A DNA stretch of 38,694 bases, from assembly GCA_026399755.1 (NCBI GenBank), contig JAPLQI010000055.1, forward strand, positions 1 to 38,694, in the 5' to 3' direction. Below, one piece after another: positions 9,057 to 17,545 of the stretch (within the stretch, counting starts at the first letter, position 1; each line of letters opens with the position of its first letter). Source of the stretch: Pseudomonadota bacterium. GTDB lineage: Bacteria; Pseudomonadota; Gammaproteobacteria; Burkholderiales; Chitinibacteraceae. The position numbers were made by a program, and so were the translations under genes. The notes beneath the pieces were generated by a model, which saw only the letters and a program-made list of their open reading frames with translations, did no database searches and had not been told where the DNA came from.

Positions 9057-9488
9057 ATTTAAAACCCAAACCTTAAAACAAGGTGTTAAAGAGAACACGG
9101 AGTTTCACGGAGAAAACCAAATAAATAAAAGACTTCTCCGTGTTCTTCGTGGTTAAAGATATGGGCTCTTAGTCTCTTAGAGGGCCACGTTTTTGTGCCC
9201 ACGCATTAATGTTGCGATGCGGCATTGCACGGTGCGTAACGCCTCTGGCGTTTTGCACCCTATAAACCCAAACATCGACGCAGTTCGATTTTATAGGGTG
9301 TGCAAACGCTTTTCTTGCGCACCGTTTTTTGCATGATGAGCCATTGCAACATGTGTTCAACCAACATTCGGCGTAATGCAGCCAAGCAAAAAACGCTTGG
9401 CTTTATTAGCGCCCTACGATAAACCTATACTTGTAAGCATGTAGGCAAGCACCTTCGCCACCCAACGCCTTCTCACCAGCCAAGATCT
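9057..9488. repeat. Intergenic repeats C (9062-9166) and B (9230-9324)
   Basis: The gap between the dioxygenase and dehydrogenase genes holds an inverted family C pair (GAGAACACGGAG..CACGGAGAAAA and its complement within 105 bases) and a family B unit with arms GGTGCGTAACGCC...GGCGTTTTGCACCC and GGGTGTGCAAACGC...GCGCACC, then a GGCGTAATGCA-type fragment near 9370. No gene is supported. The repeats lie between two genes of one predicted pathway. Confidence 0.8.
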
Positions 9489-12434
9489 ATGATCCCTCGC
9501 CTCTCTAAAACACCAGCACCACAATCCCTCTACCTCGATTTTATTAGCGAACTGCGCTTGCGTGGTTTTGCAGGGGAGATCAGCAGCACGCAGGCGGATC
9601 GCACCGTTTTGGCGACAGATAATTCAATTTATCAGCTTTTGCCGCAGGCGGCGGTGTTCCCAAAGCACAGCGATGACGTGATCCGCGTGGTGAAGTTAGC
9701 AAGCGAGGCGCGTTTTTGCAGCATCAAGCTTTACCCGCGCGGCGGCGGCACGGGGACGAATGGGCAGTCTTTGGGGGATGGCTTAGTCGTCGATCTTTCC
9801 AAAAATATGAATGCCATTTTGGAGATTAACGCCGAGCAGCGTTGGGCCAGAGTGCAATCTGGCGTAGTGAAAGATCAGCTCAACAAGGAGCTTGCCAAAC
9901 ACGGGCTGTTTTTTGCCCCCGAATTATCTACATCCAATCGCGCCACCATAGGCGGGATGATTAATACCGATGCCAGCGGCCAGGGCTCCTGCCTTTACGG
10001 CAAAACGCGCGATCATGTGCTGGAGCTGGATACTGTCTTGCTGGACGGCACGCTTTGGCATTCGCAACCTTTAAGCCATGAGGCGCTGGTAGAAGTCTGT
10101 GAGCAAGACAATCTGATTGGCCATGTGCACGGCCTGATCGCCCAAATCAATAAAGATCATAGCCAGCAAATTACGGCTACCTTTCCTAAGCTAAACCGCT
10201 GCCTGACCGGCTACGATCTGGCGCATATTTATAATGATGCCGGCCAGTTTGATCTGAATGCGATTTTATGCGGCTCGGAAGGCACGCTGGGGCTGATTGT
10301 TGAAGCCAAGCTGAATGTGCTGCCGCTGCCCAAATACAGCGCGCTGATTAATATCCGCTATGCCAGCTTTGATGCGGCACTGCGCGATGCACCGCATCTC
10401 ATGGCGCTTGGTGCGGCATCCATCGAAACCGTCGATTCCACCATTTTGCAGCTCGCCAAAGGCGATTTAATCTGGCACGGCATTCGTGAGTTTTTCCCCG
10501 AAGATACAACGCCCACGTTGGGGATTAATTTACTGGAAGTGCTAAGCGAAACGGAAGACCATCTCGCCGCGCAAATCGCCCATATCGAGCAAGGTTTGCA
10601 AGGCTCGCAGCGGCTGGGCTTTACCGTGGCACGCGGCGATGCGGCAGTAAAACGCATCTGGGGAATGCGTAAAAAATCGGTCGGCCTGTTAGCTAACCGA
10701 GCTGGAAACGCCAAACCGATTCCTTTTGTAGAAGACACCGCCGTACCGCCAGAAAATCTGGCCGATTATATTCATGAATTCAGGGCGCTACTCGACCAGC
10801 ACGGCTTGTTTTACGGCATGTTTGGCCATGTGGATGCGGGAGTTTTGCATGTGCGGCCCGCCATTGATATGAAAGAGCCCAACGCGCTGACCATGCTGCG
10901 AGAGATCAGCGATGGCGTGGCGGCGCTCACGCAAAAATATCACGGCGTACTCTGGGGCGAGCATGGCAAGGGGCTGCGCAGCGAGTATGCACCGGCTTTT
11001 TTTGGCAAGCTTTATCCCTGTTTGCAGCAGATCAAGCAGGTGTTTGATCCGCATAACCAGCTCAATCCCGGCAAAATCGCCAGCCCGGATGATTTAATCA
11101 GGATTGATGAATCGCCCACCCGTGGCGTATACGACCGGCAAATCCCGATTCATGTCCGCAAAGATTACGATGGCGCCCTGCACTGCAATGGCAACGGCGC
11201 TTGCTACAACTTCGACACTGACGATGCGATGTGCCCGTCGTGGAAAGCCACCAGAGAGCGCCGCCACTCCCCCAAAGGCCGCGCCTCTTTAATGCGCGAA
11301 TGGCTGCGGCAATTGGCAGTGCAAGGCGTTGATCCAACGACCACAAAACCCGCCAATCTATTACGCCGCGCAATCAATAGCCTGAGCAAGCAAGGGGATT
11401 TTTCAGAGGAAGTCATGGAAGCAATGAATGGCTGCTTGGCATGCAAATCTTGCGCGGGGCAATGCCCGGTGAAAGTGGATATTCCTGATTTGCGCTCTAA
11501 ATTTATGTCGCTCTACTACGGCCGCTATCTGCGCCCCGCCAAAGATTATCTAGTCGCCAGCTTAGAAGCCACGCTGCCCGCAATGGCCAAAATGCCCAAG
11601 CTCTACAACGCGGCGATTGGCAATCCGCTGGCCCGCAATATCATGCAGCGACTTAATCTAATCGAAAGCCCGCTGCTCACTGGCGTCAACCTGCAAGCCA
11701 CCCTGCTACAACGTGGCTTTGCCATGGCTGACGGGCAATATCAGGCTAACTCTGTAATTATCGTACAAGATGCTTTCACCAGTTATTTTGAAACGCAGCT
11801 GGTGCTGGATGTGTTTGAGCTACTTAAAAAGCTCGGCTTCACCCCGCTGCTCGCCCCATTTAAACCCAATGGCAAGCCACTGCATGTGCATGGATTTTTA
11901 GATCGCTTTAAGCAAACCGCGACGGATAACAGCGCCATGCTGCAAAAACTCGCCCAAAACGGTGTGCCACTGGTGGGGATCGACCCTTCGATGACGCTGA
12001 CTTATCGCAGCGAATACGCCAAAACGCTGACGAATCCACCTAAAGTGGCGCTGCTGCAAGAATGGCTGGCCCAGCAATTTGCCAAACAAGCACCGGACCT
12101 GAAGCTGAAAACTGCCGCCTTTACGCTGATCCCGCATTGCAGCGAAAAAACCAATGTCGCCAGCGCATTTAGCGATTGGGATAAGGTATTTACGACGCTG
12201 GGCGTAACGCTGACCACCCGAGCAGCAGGCTGTTGCGGCATGGCCGGCACATTTGGCCACGAGGCGGACCATAGAGAACAATCAAAGCAAATTTACGCGC
12301 AAAGCTGGGCTAAAATTGTGGAAGAGCAAGGGGAAAACCTACTGGCCACCGGCTACTCCTGCCGCTGTCAGGTTAAACTGATAGACAAAACCAGCCTCCG
12401 CCACCCGGTGCAGGCTTTACTGGCTTGCTTTTAA
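9489..12434 (+). CDS. D-2-hydroxyglutarate dehydrogenase-like FAD / iron-sulfur oxidoreductase (YdiJ type)
   Basis: A 981-aa fusion. The N-terminal half is an FAD-linked oxidase of the vanillyl-alcohol-oxidase type (FAD-binding signature YPRGGGTGTNGQSLGDG near residues 79-95, then the FAD-oxidase C domain with GHVDAGVLHVRP). The middle carries iron-sulfur cysteines (CNGNGACYN...MCPSW, and CLACKSCAGQCPVKVDIP), and the C-terminus a CCG-type domain with RAAGCCGMAGTFGHE. This matches E. coli YdiJ, reported as a D-2-hydroxyglutarate dehydrogenase; it would form 2-oxoglutarate and pass electrons to a membrane acceptor. The preceding HglS-like gene would supply the substrate, which strengthens the call over a D-lactate or glycolate dehydrogenase, though these remain possible. 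Confidence 0.82.
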   Translation: MIPRLSKTPAPQSLYLDFISELRLRGFAGEISSTQADRTVLATDNSIYQLLPQAAVFPKHSDDVIRVVKLASEARFCSIKLYPRGGGTGTNGQSLGDGLVVDLSKNMNAILEINAEQRWARVQSGVVKDQLNKELAKHGLFFAPELSTSNRATIGGMINTDASGQGSCLYGKTRDHVLELDTVLLDGTLWHSQPLSHEALVEVCEQDNLIGHVHGLIAQINKDHSQQITATFPKLNRCLTGYDLAHIYNDAGQFDLNAILCGSEGTLGLIVEAKLNVLPLPKYSALINIRYASFDAALRDAPHLMALGAASIETVDSTILQLAKGDLIWHGIREFFPEDTTPTLGINLLEVLSETEDHLAAQIAHIEQGLQGSQRLGFTVARGDAAVKRIWGMRKKSVGLLANRAGNAKPIPFVEDTAVPPENLADYIHEFRALLDQHGLFYGMFGHVDAGVLHVRPAIDMKEPNALTMLREISDGVAALTQKYHGVLWGEHGKGLRSEYAPAFFGKLYPCLQQIKQVFDPHNQLNPGKIASPDDLIRIDESPTRGVYDRQIPIHVRKDYDGALHCNGNGACYNFDTDDAMCPSWKATRERRHSPKGRASLMREWLRQLAVQGVDPTTTKPANLLRRAINSLSKQGDFSEEVMEAMNGCLACKSCAGQCPVKVDIPDLRSKFMSLYYGRYLRPAKDYLVASLEATLPAMAKMPKLYNAAIGNPLARNIMQRLNLIESPLLTGVNLQATLLQRGFAMADGQYQANSVIIVQDAFTSYFETQLVLDVFELLKKLGFTPLLAPFKPNGKPLHVHGFLDRFKQTATDNSAMLQKLAQNGVPLVGIDPSMTLTYRSEYAKTLTNPPKVALLQEWLAQQFAKQAPDLKLKTAAFTLIPHCSEKTNVASAFSDWDKVFTTLGVTLTTRAAGCCGMAGTFGHEADHREQSKQIYAQSWAKIVEEQGENLLATGYSCRCQVKLIDKTSLRHPVQALLACF

Positions 12435-12491
12435 AAACCCAAATCTTAAAACACGGAGGGAAGGAGAACACGGAGGATCACGGAGAAAACC

Positions 12492-12659
12492 CTAGCAGCC
12501 TGTCGGACTTAGGACTGATCTACTGCGGGAAAGCCGGATTTGGCCATATTCCACGCATTTTTTCGTTGAATAGCCAGCTATTCGCCTCAAAAATCCATGA
12601 AATCTGTCTCAAACCGGACTTCCCCTCGCTACGATCGCCTAAGTCCGACAAGCTGCTAG
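12492..12659. repeat. Element D: 168-bp imperfect palindrome
   Basis: The 22-base ends CTAGCAGCCTGTCGGACTTAGG and CCTAAGTCCGACAAGCTGCTAG match as inverted repeats with one difference. The interior also folds, centred on GAATAGC-CA-GCTATTC near 12571-12586, so the whole element can form a long hairpin. Short length, terminal inverted repeats and no coding capacity are MITE-like. Confidence 0.75.
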
Positions 12660-12697
12660 CCAACGTTATTACTCTATTTAGAATTGAGCAGTATTTC

Positions 12698-12770
12698 CTA
12701 GGGTGTACAACGACGCAGTCGGAGCGCAGAAAACGGTGCGCAAGAAAAACGACTTGCACACCCTATAAAA
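12698..12770. repeat. Family B repeat inside the C-flanked composite
   Basis: Arms read CCTAGGGTGTACAACGACG and CGACTTGCACACCCTATA, each able to fold, with GGTGCGCAAGAAAAACG between. A nearly identical unit lies at 14129-14202. Confidence 0.8.
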
Positions 12771-12976
12771 AATTAGCTTTTTTCTTTTGCAGGAAAGCCA
12801 ATTGCACGGCTGGATCCCCGATTAAAACACTCGGGGATAACGATCTAATCAGCAATGTAGGGTGGTTTGTTCTTATGAATACTCATGTTTTGCTTTTCTC
12901 CGTGTAACTCCGTGTTCTCTGTGTCCTCCGTGTTTTAAGATTTGGGTTTGCTCACCCTGCCTACTAGGACCCCGCC

Positions 12977-13972
12977 ATGCCACACACTCATCCTGTTCTT
13001 GCTGATTTTCTAAGTTTTACCTTACAAGATCATCCCATTGATATCGTCAAAGGCACGCTGGCCAGTGGGGTGCATTGGCATTATCTGGGCGAGGGTTTGC
13101 TGGAGTTTGTGCCGCATCATGGCAGCGATCAGAGCTTGGTTTTGTCGGCAGGAATACATGGCAATGAGACTGCGCCGATTGAGCTGCTTAATACCTTGGT
13201 TAAAGACTTGGCAAGCGGACAGTTGGCTTTGGGTGTGCGGCTTTTGGTTTTGCTGGGCAATGTCGCGGCGATGCGGGGTAGTGATCGTTATTTGGATGAT
13301 GATCTCAACCGCTTATTTGATCATCGCCACACCCGCCTGCCAGAAAGCCGTGATGCTCAGCGTGCAGCACAAATTGAAGCGGCGATGGCGCAGTTTTTTG
13401 CGGGGGCCAGTGGCCAGCGTTATCACCTTGATCTACACACTGCCATTCGCCCTTCCAGCTTCGCCCGCTTTGGCCTGCTGCCTTACCAAACTCGGCCTTA
13501 TGATACGCATTTGCTTAAATGGCTTGAGTGCTGTGATTTAGGTGCGCTGCTGATTAACCATGCCCCTGCAGGCACTTTTGCTTACCACTCCAGCCAGCAC
13601 CACGGCGCGCAATCAGTAACGCTAGAGCTGGGCAAGGTGCAGCCTTTCGGTAAAAACCAGCTCGATGACTTTGCGGGCATCAATGCGCTGATGCACAGCA
13701 TGGTCTCCGCCACCGAGCCCAACTGGCCCGCCCAGCCCTATCAAGTGTTTAAAGTAGTGGGTCAGCTAGAGAAACACAGCGAAGCCTTTAAGCTGCACCT
13801 GCCTGACGACGTCGCCAACTTCACCCACTACCCCCAAGGCACGCTGATTGCATCTGACACCGGCTATGAATACAAAGTAAGCCACCCTGAAGAGCGCGTG
13901 GTCTTCCCCAATCCCAAAGTAAAACCCGGCGTGCGGGCAGGATTGATGGTGGTGGAAGTGAAGGATTTTTAA
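12977..13972 (+). CDS. astE: Succinylglutamate desuccinylase
   Basis: Catalyses the last step of the arginine succinyltransferase (AST) pathway, hydrolysing N-succinylglutamate to glutamate and succinate in the cytoplasm. The 331-aa protein fits the AstE subfamily of zinc M14-like hydrolases: the zinc motif AGIHGNETAPIELL (about 57-70), DDDLNRLF, and the third ligand in YHLDLHTA (about 151-158). Length is close to E. coli AstE (322 aa). The other ast genes are not in the window; the gene is isolated between two family C repeat composites. ATG start; the usual spacing to a purine-rich site (AGGAC) is visible at about 8 bases. Confidence 0.92.
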   Translation: MPHTHPVLADFLSFTLQDHPIDIVKGTLASGVHWHYLGEGLLEFVPHHGSDQSLVLSAGIHGNETAPIELLNTLVKDLASGQLALGVRLLVLLGNVAAMRGSDRYLDDDLNRLFDHRHTRLPESRDAQRAAQIEAAMAQFFAGASGQRYHLDLHTAIRPSSFARFGLLPYQTRPYDTHLLKWLECCDLGALLINHAPAGTFAYHSSQHHGAQSVTLELGKVQPFGKNQLDDFAGINALMHSMVSATEPNWPAQPYQVFKVVGQLEKHSEAFKLHLPDDVANFTHYPQGTLIASDTGYEYKVSHPEERVVFPNPKVKPGVRAGLMVVEVKDF

Positions 13973-14411
13973 AACATCCTTGAAACATGAGAAAAACCTA
14001 AGATCTGCAGACACAGAGAACATGGAGTTTAAAAGCAGCACACTGAGAAAAACACCTTGAGTGTGTATACATTTTTTCCCTAGGATAGGCATTAAGTTAA
14101 GTTTTCTTCATGGAATAAATCGGCTTTTCATAGGGTGTACAACGACGCAGTCGTTGCGCACCACTAAACGGTGCGCAAGAAAAACGACTTGCACACCCTA
14201 TGAAAATCAACTTTTTTACTATGTTTTTGTCTTAACTTTATGCAAATAGAACAAGTATTTTTTCACATACAACATTGCTAAATAGGGCAATAACTTTGCT
14301 TTTCTCAGTGTGCTGTTTTCCCCTACGTGCTCTCTGTGTCTACAGATCTTCGCTTTAAAAACATCTCTTTTCGCTTACAATGCGCCCCTGTATTAAATAA
14401 AGGTTAGTCCT
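13973..14411. repeat. Composite repeat: C arms (14001-14052, 14298-14352) enclosing B (14129-14202)
   Basis: The left C arm (gatctgcagacacagagaac...) is mirrored by the right one (...gtgctctctgtgtctacagatc), and a family B unit sits between them. The order C-B-C repeats that seen at 12436-12949 but without element D. No gene is supported; AAAGG before 14412 is the ribosome binding site of the next gene. Confidence 0.8.
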
Positions 14412-14807
14412 GTGTTCCCCATCAATACCGATATCCCCAGCTATGGCGCGGATACGCATACGATTGAAAACTGGCAGTGGTTTCAGGCCGTTGGCCATTT
14501 GGTAGCGAGTGAGCTAGCCGCAAAGCCGCGTGGTACGGTGGCCGTGTTGGCAGAGGAAGAGCGGGCTTACTGGCTGGCACTGATTGAAGAGCAATACTAT
14601 CTCGCCACCGCGCCGATTATTGAAGGGGAAATTTACCTCGCCGCCGCAGCGCTGGCGCGGGATTTAGTAGGGGTCTGTGGCGATGAGCTGGCCTATATGC
14701 GTGGTGGATTGGCGAGCTGGTTGCTGAACCAGACCACGCTGCAAGTTGAAGCACGGCAGCTGCAGTGCTGGCAAACATTGCCAACTTATGCGGGATGGGA
14801 TGATTAA
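14412..14807 (+). CDS. Small acidic protein of unknown function
   Basis: A 131-aa soluble protein starting at GTG with AAAGG about 11 bases upstream. Sequence is mostly helical with many Trp, Ala and Glu (IENWQWFQAV, EEERAYWLALIEEQYYLA, GGLASWLLNQ) and no signal peptide, membrane helix or known catalytic motif that I can see. I do not recognise a family. It stands alone between two repeat clusters, downstream of astE and convergent with the DUF2789 gene. The codon pattern looks like the neighbours, so it is probably a real resident gene. Confidence 0.65.
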   Translation: MFPINTDIPSYGADTHTIENWQWFQAVGHLVASELAAKPRGTVAVLAEEERAYWLALIEEQYYLATAPIIEGEIYLAAAALARDLVGVCGDELAYMRGGLASWLLNQTTLQVEARQLQCWQTLPTYAGWDD

Positions 14808-15001
14808 AGCAGGCGATGTTACTAAAAAAATTCTGTAGACACAGAGAACGGGGAGAACACAGAGCGCACTGAGAGTGCCTTTTAAGTCCTCCTCAACAGC
14901 ATCGTCTTGTTTTCTCTGTGCTCTGCTTTTTAACTCTGTGTGCTCTGTGTCTACAGATTTGCCACTGTTTTACTAGGATTCTGCCGCGTGTTTCATTGCG
15001 G
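14808..15001. repeat. Inverted family C pair between convergent genes
   Basis: Arms at 14830-14877 (ctgtagacacagagaacggg...) and 14908-14960 (...gctctgtgtctacagatt) form an inverted pair with a short spacer and no family B unit inside. Confidence 0.8.
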
Positions 15002-15241
15002 CTATGGCATTGCCCGCAAAGCCACATCAAGCTGATCGATCACCTCGGCCCAAGCTGCATCATCTGCTAGCTCTTCCTTTAAAAAAGTCGCCTGATTGTC
15101 GGTCCAAAAAGGCGCTTCAATCAAAGAAAAATTCGGGGCCAGCGGCGCGTGCTGCTGAATAAAGGCTACGATATCGTCGTCCCCTGATGCCAAGCCCAGT
15201 TGGGCAAACAGGGCATTAAGATGATGTGTAAATTTTTCCAT
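15002..15241 (-). CDS. DUF2789 family protein
   Basis: A 79-aa cytoplasmic protein. The pattern THHLNALFAQLGL, then APFWTDNQATFLKEELADDA and WAEVIDQLDVALR is characteristic of the DUF2789 family, small proteins common in beta- and gammaproteobacteria with no established function. AAGGAG lies seven bases before the ATG, so the start is secure. It is convergent with the 131-aa unknown gene and divergent from rsgA. Confidence 0.85.
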   Translation of the reverse strand: MEKFTHHLNALFAQLGLASGDDDIVAFIQQHAPLAPNFSLIEAPFWTDNQATFLKEELADDAAWAEVIDQLDVALRAMP

Positions 15242-15383
15242 GTTCAGCTCCTTATCCTTAAAAAAAAGGATTCCTTATAGTCTAGCAGACTGCTTGCCCC
15301 TGCCACTTCAACCTATCTACAACAGTTTTCCTCATGCAGCTTGACCCTAAGCGCAGCTCAGCCTACTGTGCCACTTCCATTCA

Positions 15384-15477
15384 CCGACCGAGGACAAGCC
15401 ATGAATACATTCGCGCCTATTTCCACTGCGGTCGGATACCTTAGCAAAGCTTAAACCGCTCTTCCCCTATCCGACCG
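15384..15477 (+). promoter_or_regulatory. Alternative-stem leader of rsgA
   Basis: CGGTCGGATA at 15429-15438 can pair perfectly over 10 bp with TATCCGACCG at 15468-15477, or its first seven bases can pair with CCGACCG at 15384-15390, next to the ribosome binding site of the 17-codon frame. The two pairings exclude each other. This looks like an attenuator or translational switch, but no T-tract follows the downstream stem, so any control would be at translation. Confidence 0.4.
15401..15454 (+). CDS. Possible 17-codon leader peptide upstream of rsgA
   Basis: ATG at 15401 is preceded by GAGGA at a proper distance and opens a 17-codon frame (MNTFAPISTAVGYLSKA) ending in TAA at 15452-15454, 93 bases before the preferred rsgA start. 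Its codons overlap the middle strand of a pair of mutually exclusive stems, the arrangement expected of a translation-sensing leader. No expression or conservation evidence is available, so the peptide is tentative. Confidence 0.35.
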   Translation: MNTFAPISTAVGYLSKA

Positions 15478-15547
15478 ACCCAGCTTCTTGCCTAGCAGCG
15501 ACCAACAGACTGCTTATGGCGTTTTGACTCGTCTTTCGGATCAGACC

Positions 15548-16618
15548 ATGTACCCCTCTATAGAAAAACTACGCGCGATCGGCTTCGATCAGCATGCATT
15601 ACAAGCTTTCCATACCGCTCAATCAGAACAAAGCCCTAGCCAGCTAGCGTTGCAACTTGCTCGCATCAGTAATATTCAGCGCGATCACGTCATGCTGCAC
15701 GATGGCGCTTCTGAAACGTCTGCACGGCTGCGGCCTGCGCTGCATCACGATCTGCAAGCCCGCGGTGAAACACTGGCCGTCGGTGATTGGGTGCTTTTTA
15801 GCCCGCAAGATGAAGCGTGGGTAGAAGCCATCCTCCCCGCAAGAAATCGCCTAAGCCGCCGTAATGCTGAAGGGCAAAGACAGGCCTTGGTCGCCAATAT
15901 TGATATCGCCCTCTTAGTGATGGGGCTAGATCACGATTTTAATTTGCGCCGCTTGGATCGCTATCTCACCCTTTGCCTATCTAATGAAGTGATGCCGCTA
16001 CTGGTGCTGAGCAAGGCCGATTGCTCACCGCAAGCGGCAGAAAAAATTGCACAAGCCCGTGCCCACCTGCCTGCACATATCGAGATGCTTGCAATCGATG
16101 GCCGGGGCGATTTAGCGAGAGAAGCTTTATTACCTTGGCTGGCCACCGGCCAAACCGTGGTGCTACTTGGCTCTTCCGGCGCGGGCAAAAGCACGCTGAC
16201 CAACACGCTCATCAGTGCCCCGGTGCAAGACACCGGCGCGGTGCGCATGGATGACAGCCGAGGGCGGCACACCACCACTTCACGCAGCCTGCATCTTTGC
16301 CCCAACGGCGCTTGCATTATTGATACGCCGGGCTTACGTACAATCAGCTTAGATAGCGATGAAGCAGGCATTCATGCCGCCTTTGCCGATATTACTGCGC
16401 TAGCGACGCATTGCCGCTTTAGGGATTGTCAGCATCAAGACGAGCCAGATTGCGCCGTGCGGGATCAGATCAGCAGCGATCGGCTAAAAAGCTTTCATAA
16501 ATTACTGAGGGAACTCGGCAGAGAAAGCCAAACGCCATTGCAAAAACAAGCGCAGTTAGCCGCGTGGAAAATACGCAGCAAAAGTGCAAGGGCGCAGCGT
16601 AAAAACCAGATGGATTAA
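15548..16618 (+). CDS. rsgA: Ribosome small-subunit-dependent GTPase A
   Basis: RsgA is a circularly permuted GTPase that checks late 30S subunit assembly. The protein shows an OB-fold N-terminal region (about 45-110), then the permuted GTPase with G4 VLSKAD, G1 LLGSSGAGKSTLTN, G3 DTPGLR, and a C-terminal zinc region (CRFRDCQHQDEPDC, with the Cys/His ligands). I chose the ATG at 15548 (356 aa) over a TTG 20 codons upstream because the length then fits the family and the upstream codons fall next to the leader stem. Leader structure suggests translational control. The protein belongs to the YloQ/YjeQ-like variant beginning with an extra N-terminal helix. Confidence 0.9.
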   Translation: MYPSIEKLRAIGFDQHALQAFHTAQSEQSPSQLALQLARISNIQRDHVMLHDGASETSARLRPALHHDLQARGETLAVGDWVLFSPQDEAWVEAILPARNRLSRRNAEGQRQALVANIDIALLVMGLDHDFNLRRLDRYLTLCLSNEVMPLLVLSKADCSPQAAEKIAQARAHLPAHIEMLAIDGRGDLAREALLPWLATGQTVVLLGSSGAGKSTLTNTLISAPVQDTGAVRMDDSRGRHTTTSRSLHLCPNGACIIDTPGLRTISLDSDEAGIHAAFADITALATHCRFRDCQHQDEPDCAVRDQISSDRLKSFHKLLRELGRESQTPLQKQAQLAAWKIRSKSARAQRKNQMD

Positions 16619-16819
16619 GTGAGCGTCCCCCAGTCGTCCAATCCTCTCCACTTAAAGAATCTACGCCGTAGGAGTGGCTTTAGCCGCGAATATTTTAACC
16701 AGCAGCACTTTCGCGGCTAAAGCCGCTCCTACGAACATTTTTATACCAATAGAAACTAGATTTTAATCAAAGAGAAAGCCGCTTAATCCGCTACACTGCG
16801 GCCTTTTTTGCTGATGACT
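16619..16819. repeat. Motif H-like piece and family E hairpin (16668-16732)
   Basis: A diverged motif H (ccaatcctctccacttaaag) lies near 16638. The family E arms GTAGGAGTGGCTTTAGCCGC and their complement GCGGCTAAAGCCGCTCCTAC surround a 19-base loop. Very similar GTAGGAG-CGGCTTTAGCCGCG repeats are well known from Pseudomonas-type genomes. Confidence 0.8.
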
Positions 16820-17287
16820 ATGAATCCTCTTTTAATGATTGCCATCACCACAGGCGTTCTTTCTGGCCTTTGGGGCTGGGTAGCGGTGTCTTTTGGCTTA
16901 TTGAGCTGGGCGGGCTTTTTGGGCTGCACGGCTTATTTTGCCTGCCCGCAAGGCGGTGTGCGTGGCCTGCTGCTCAGCACATTCAGCTGTTGCAGTGGTG
17001 TCTTTTGGGCGATGGTGATTATTCAAGGCAGCGCACTCGCGCCTCAACTCGAGATTGCAGGCTATCTACTCACCGGCGTGGTGGCATTTTTGATGTGTAT
17101 TCAGGCCAAGCAGCACTGGCTGGGCTTTATACCGGGCACATTTATTGGGGCTTGCGCGACTTTTGCGGGGGCAGGCAACTGGCAACTGGTGAGCGCTTCT
17201 TTACTGATTGGCTTGGCATTTGGCTATGCCATGAAAAACAGTGGTTTGTGGTTGGCAGGATTAAACCATCGCTCATCTAAGGATTAA
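16820..17287 (+). CDS. ycdZ: YcdZ-like inner-membrane protein (DUF1097)
   Basis: A 155-aa protein with about five membrane helices. Sequence is strikingly like E. coli YcdZ: MNPLLMIAITTGVLSGLWGW, LLSWAGFLGCTAYFACPQGG, MCIQAKQ, PGTFIGACATFAG and GYAMKNSGLWLA. The homologous proteins begin MN.LL.IAITTG, so I place the start at the ATG at 16820 rather than the ATG two codons upstream or a TTG further up. Function of DUF1097 proteins is not established; they are thought to be small transporters or membrane accessory proteins. The strong resemblance to an enterobacterial protein could reflect transfer. Confidence 0.88.
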   Translation: MNPLLMIAITTGVLSGLWGWVAVSFGLLSWAGFLGCTAYFACPQGGVRGLLLSTFSCCSGVFWAMVIIQGSALAPQLEIAGYLLTGVVAFLMCIQAKQHWLGFIPGTFIGACATFAGAGNWQLVSASLLIGLAFGYAMKNSGLWLAGLNHRSSKD

Positions 17288-17388
17288 AACAAGGCTTATA
17301 TTTCCTTAAATCTGGCTTTTATATCTCTTACATCGGCCTATACTAAAAGTGTGCTGCACATTTGCAGTGCCCTATAAGGAATATAGTC

Positions 17389-17514
17389 ATGAGTAAATCT
17401 AAACAAACCCTTAAAGAATCAAAGAAGCAGCCGCTACTGAGCGCCAAAGAAAAGAAAGCCGCGAAACAAGTTAAAAAACACGCGGGCGATGCAGTACCTA
17501 TGCTCAGCCAATAA
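17389..17514 (+). CDS. 41-aa Lys-rich small protein
   Basis: ATG at 17389 follows AAGGA at 11 bases and opens 41 codons ending TAA at 17512-17514. The product (MSKSKQTLKESKKQ... ending DAVPMLSQ) has about a dozen lysines and no hydrophobic segment; the first 32 residues look like a basic helix, as in nucleic-acid-binding small proteins. I do not recognise it. Codon use is orderly and the ribosome binding site good, so I think it is real. Confidence 0.5.
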   Translation: MSKSKQTLKESKKQPLLSAKEKKAAKQVKKHAGDAVPMLSQ

Positions 17515-17545
17515 AATAGATTGATCCCCCAGTCAGCCTATCTCC

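Larger units (their letters stand above)
12435..12976. repeat. 542-bp nested composite repeat (C arms enclosing D and B)
   Basis: No gene is supported in this gap. A family C arm at 12436-12490 (aacccaaatcttaaaacacg onward) has its inverted partner at 12893-12949 (ending cgtgttttaagatttgggtt). Inside lie element D (12492-12659) and a family B unit (12698-12770). The open frame that runs through the area is an accident of repeat DNA. The right arm ends 27 bases before the astE start codon. Confidence 0.8.

Noticed and set aside
12425-12907. 160-codon open frame between the dehydrogenase gene and astE
   Set aside because: It runs entirely through nested repeats C, D and B and its codons follow repeat arms, so it is not a real gene.
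15488-15547. TTG start for rsgA 20 codons upstream
   Set aside because: The ATG at 15548 gives a normal family length; the upstream codons lie directly behind the leader stem.
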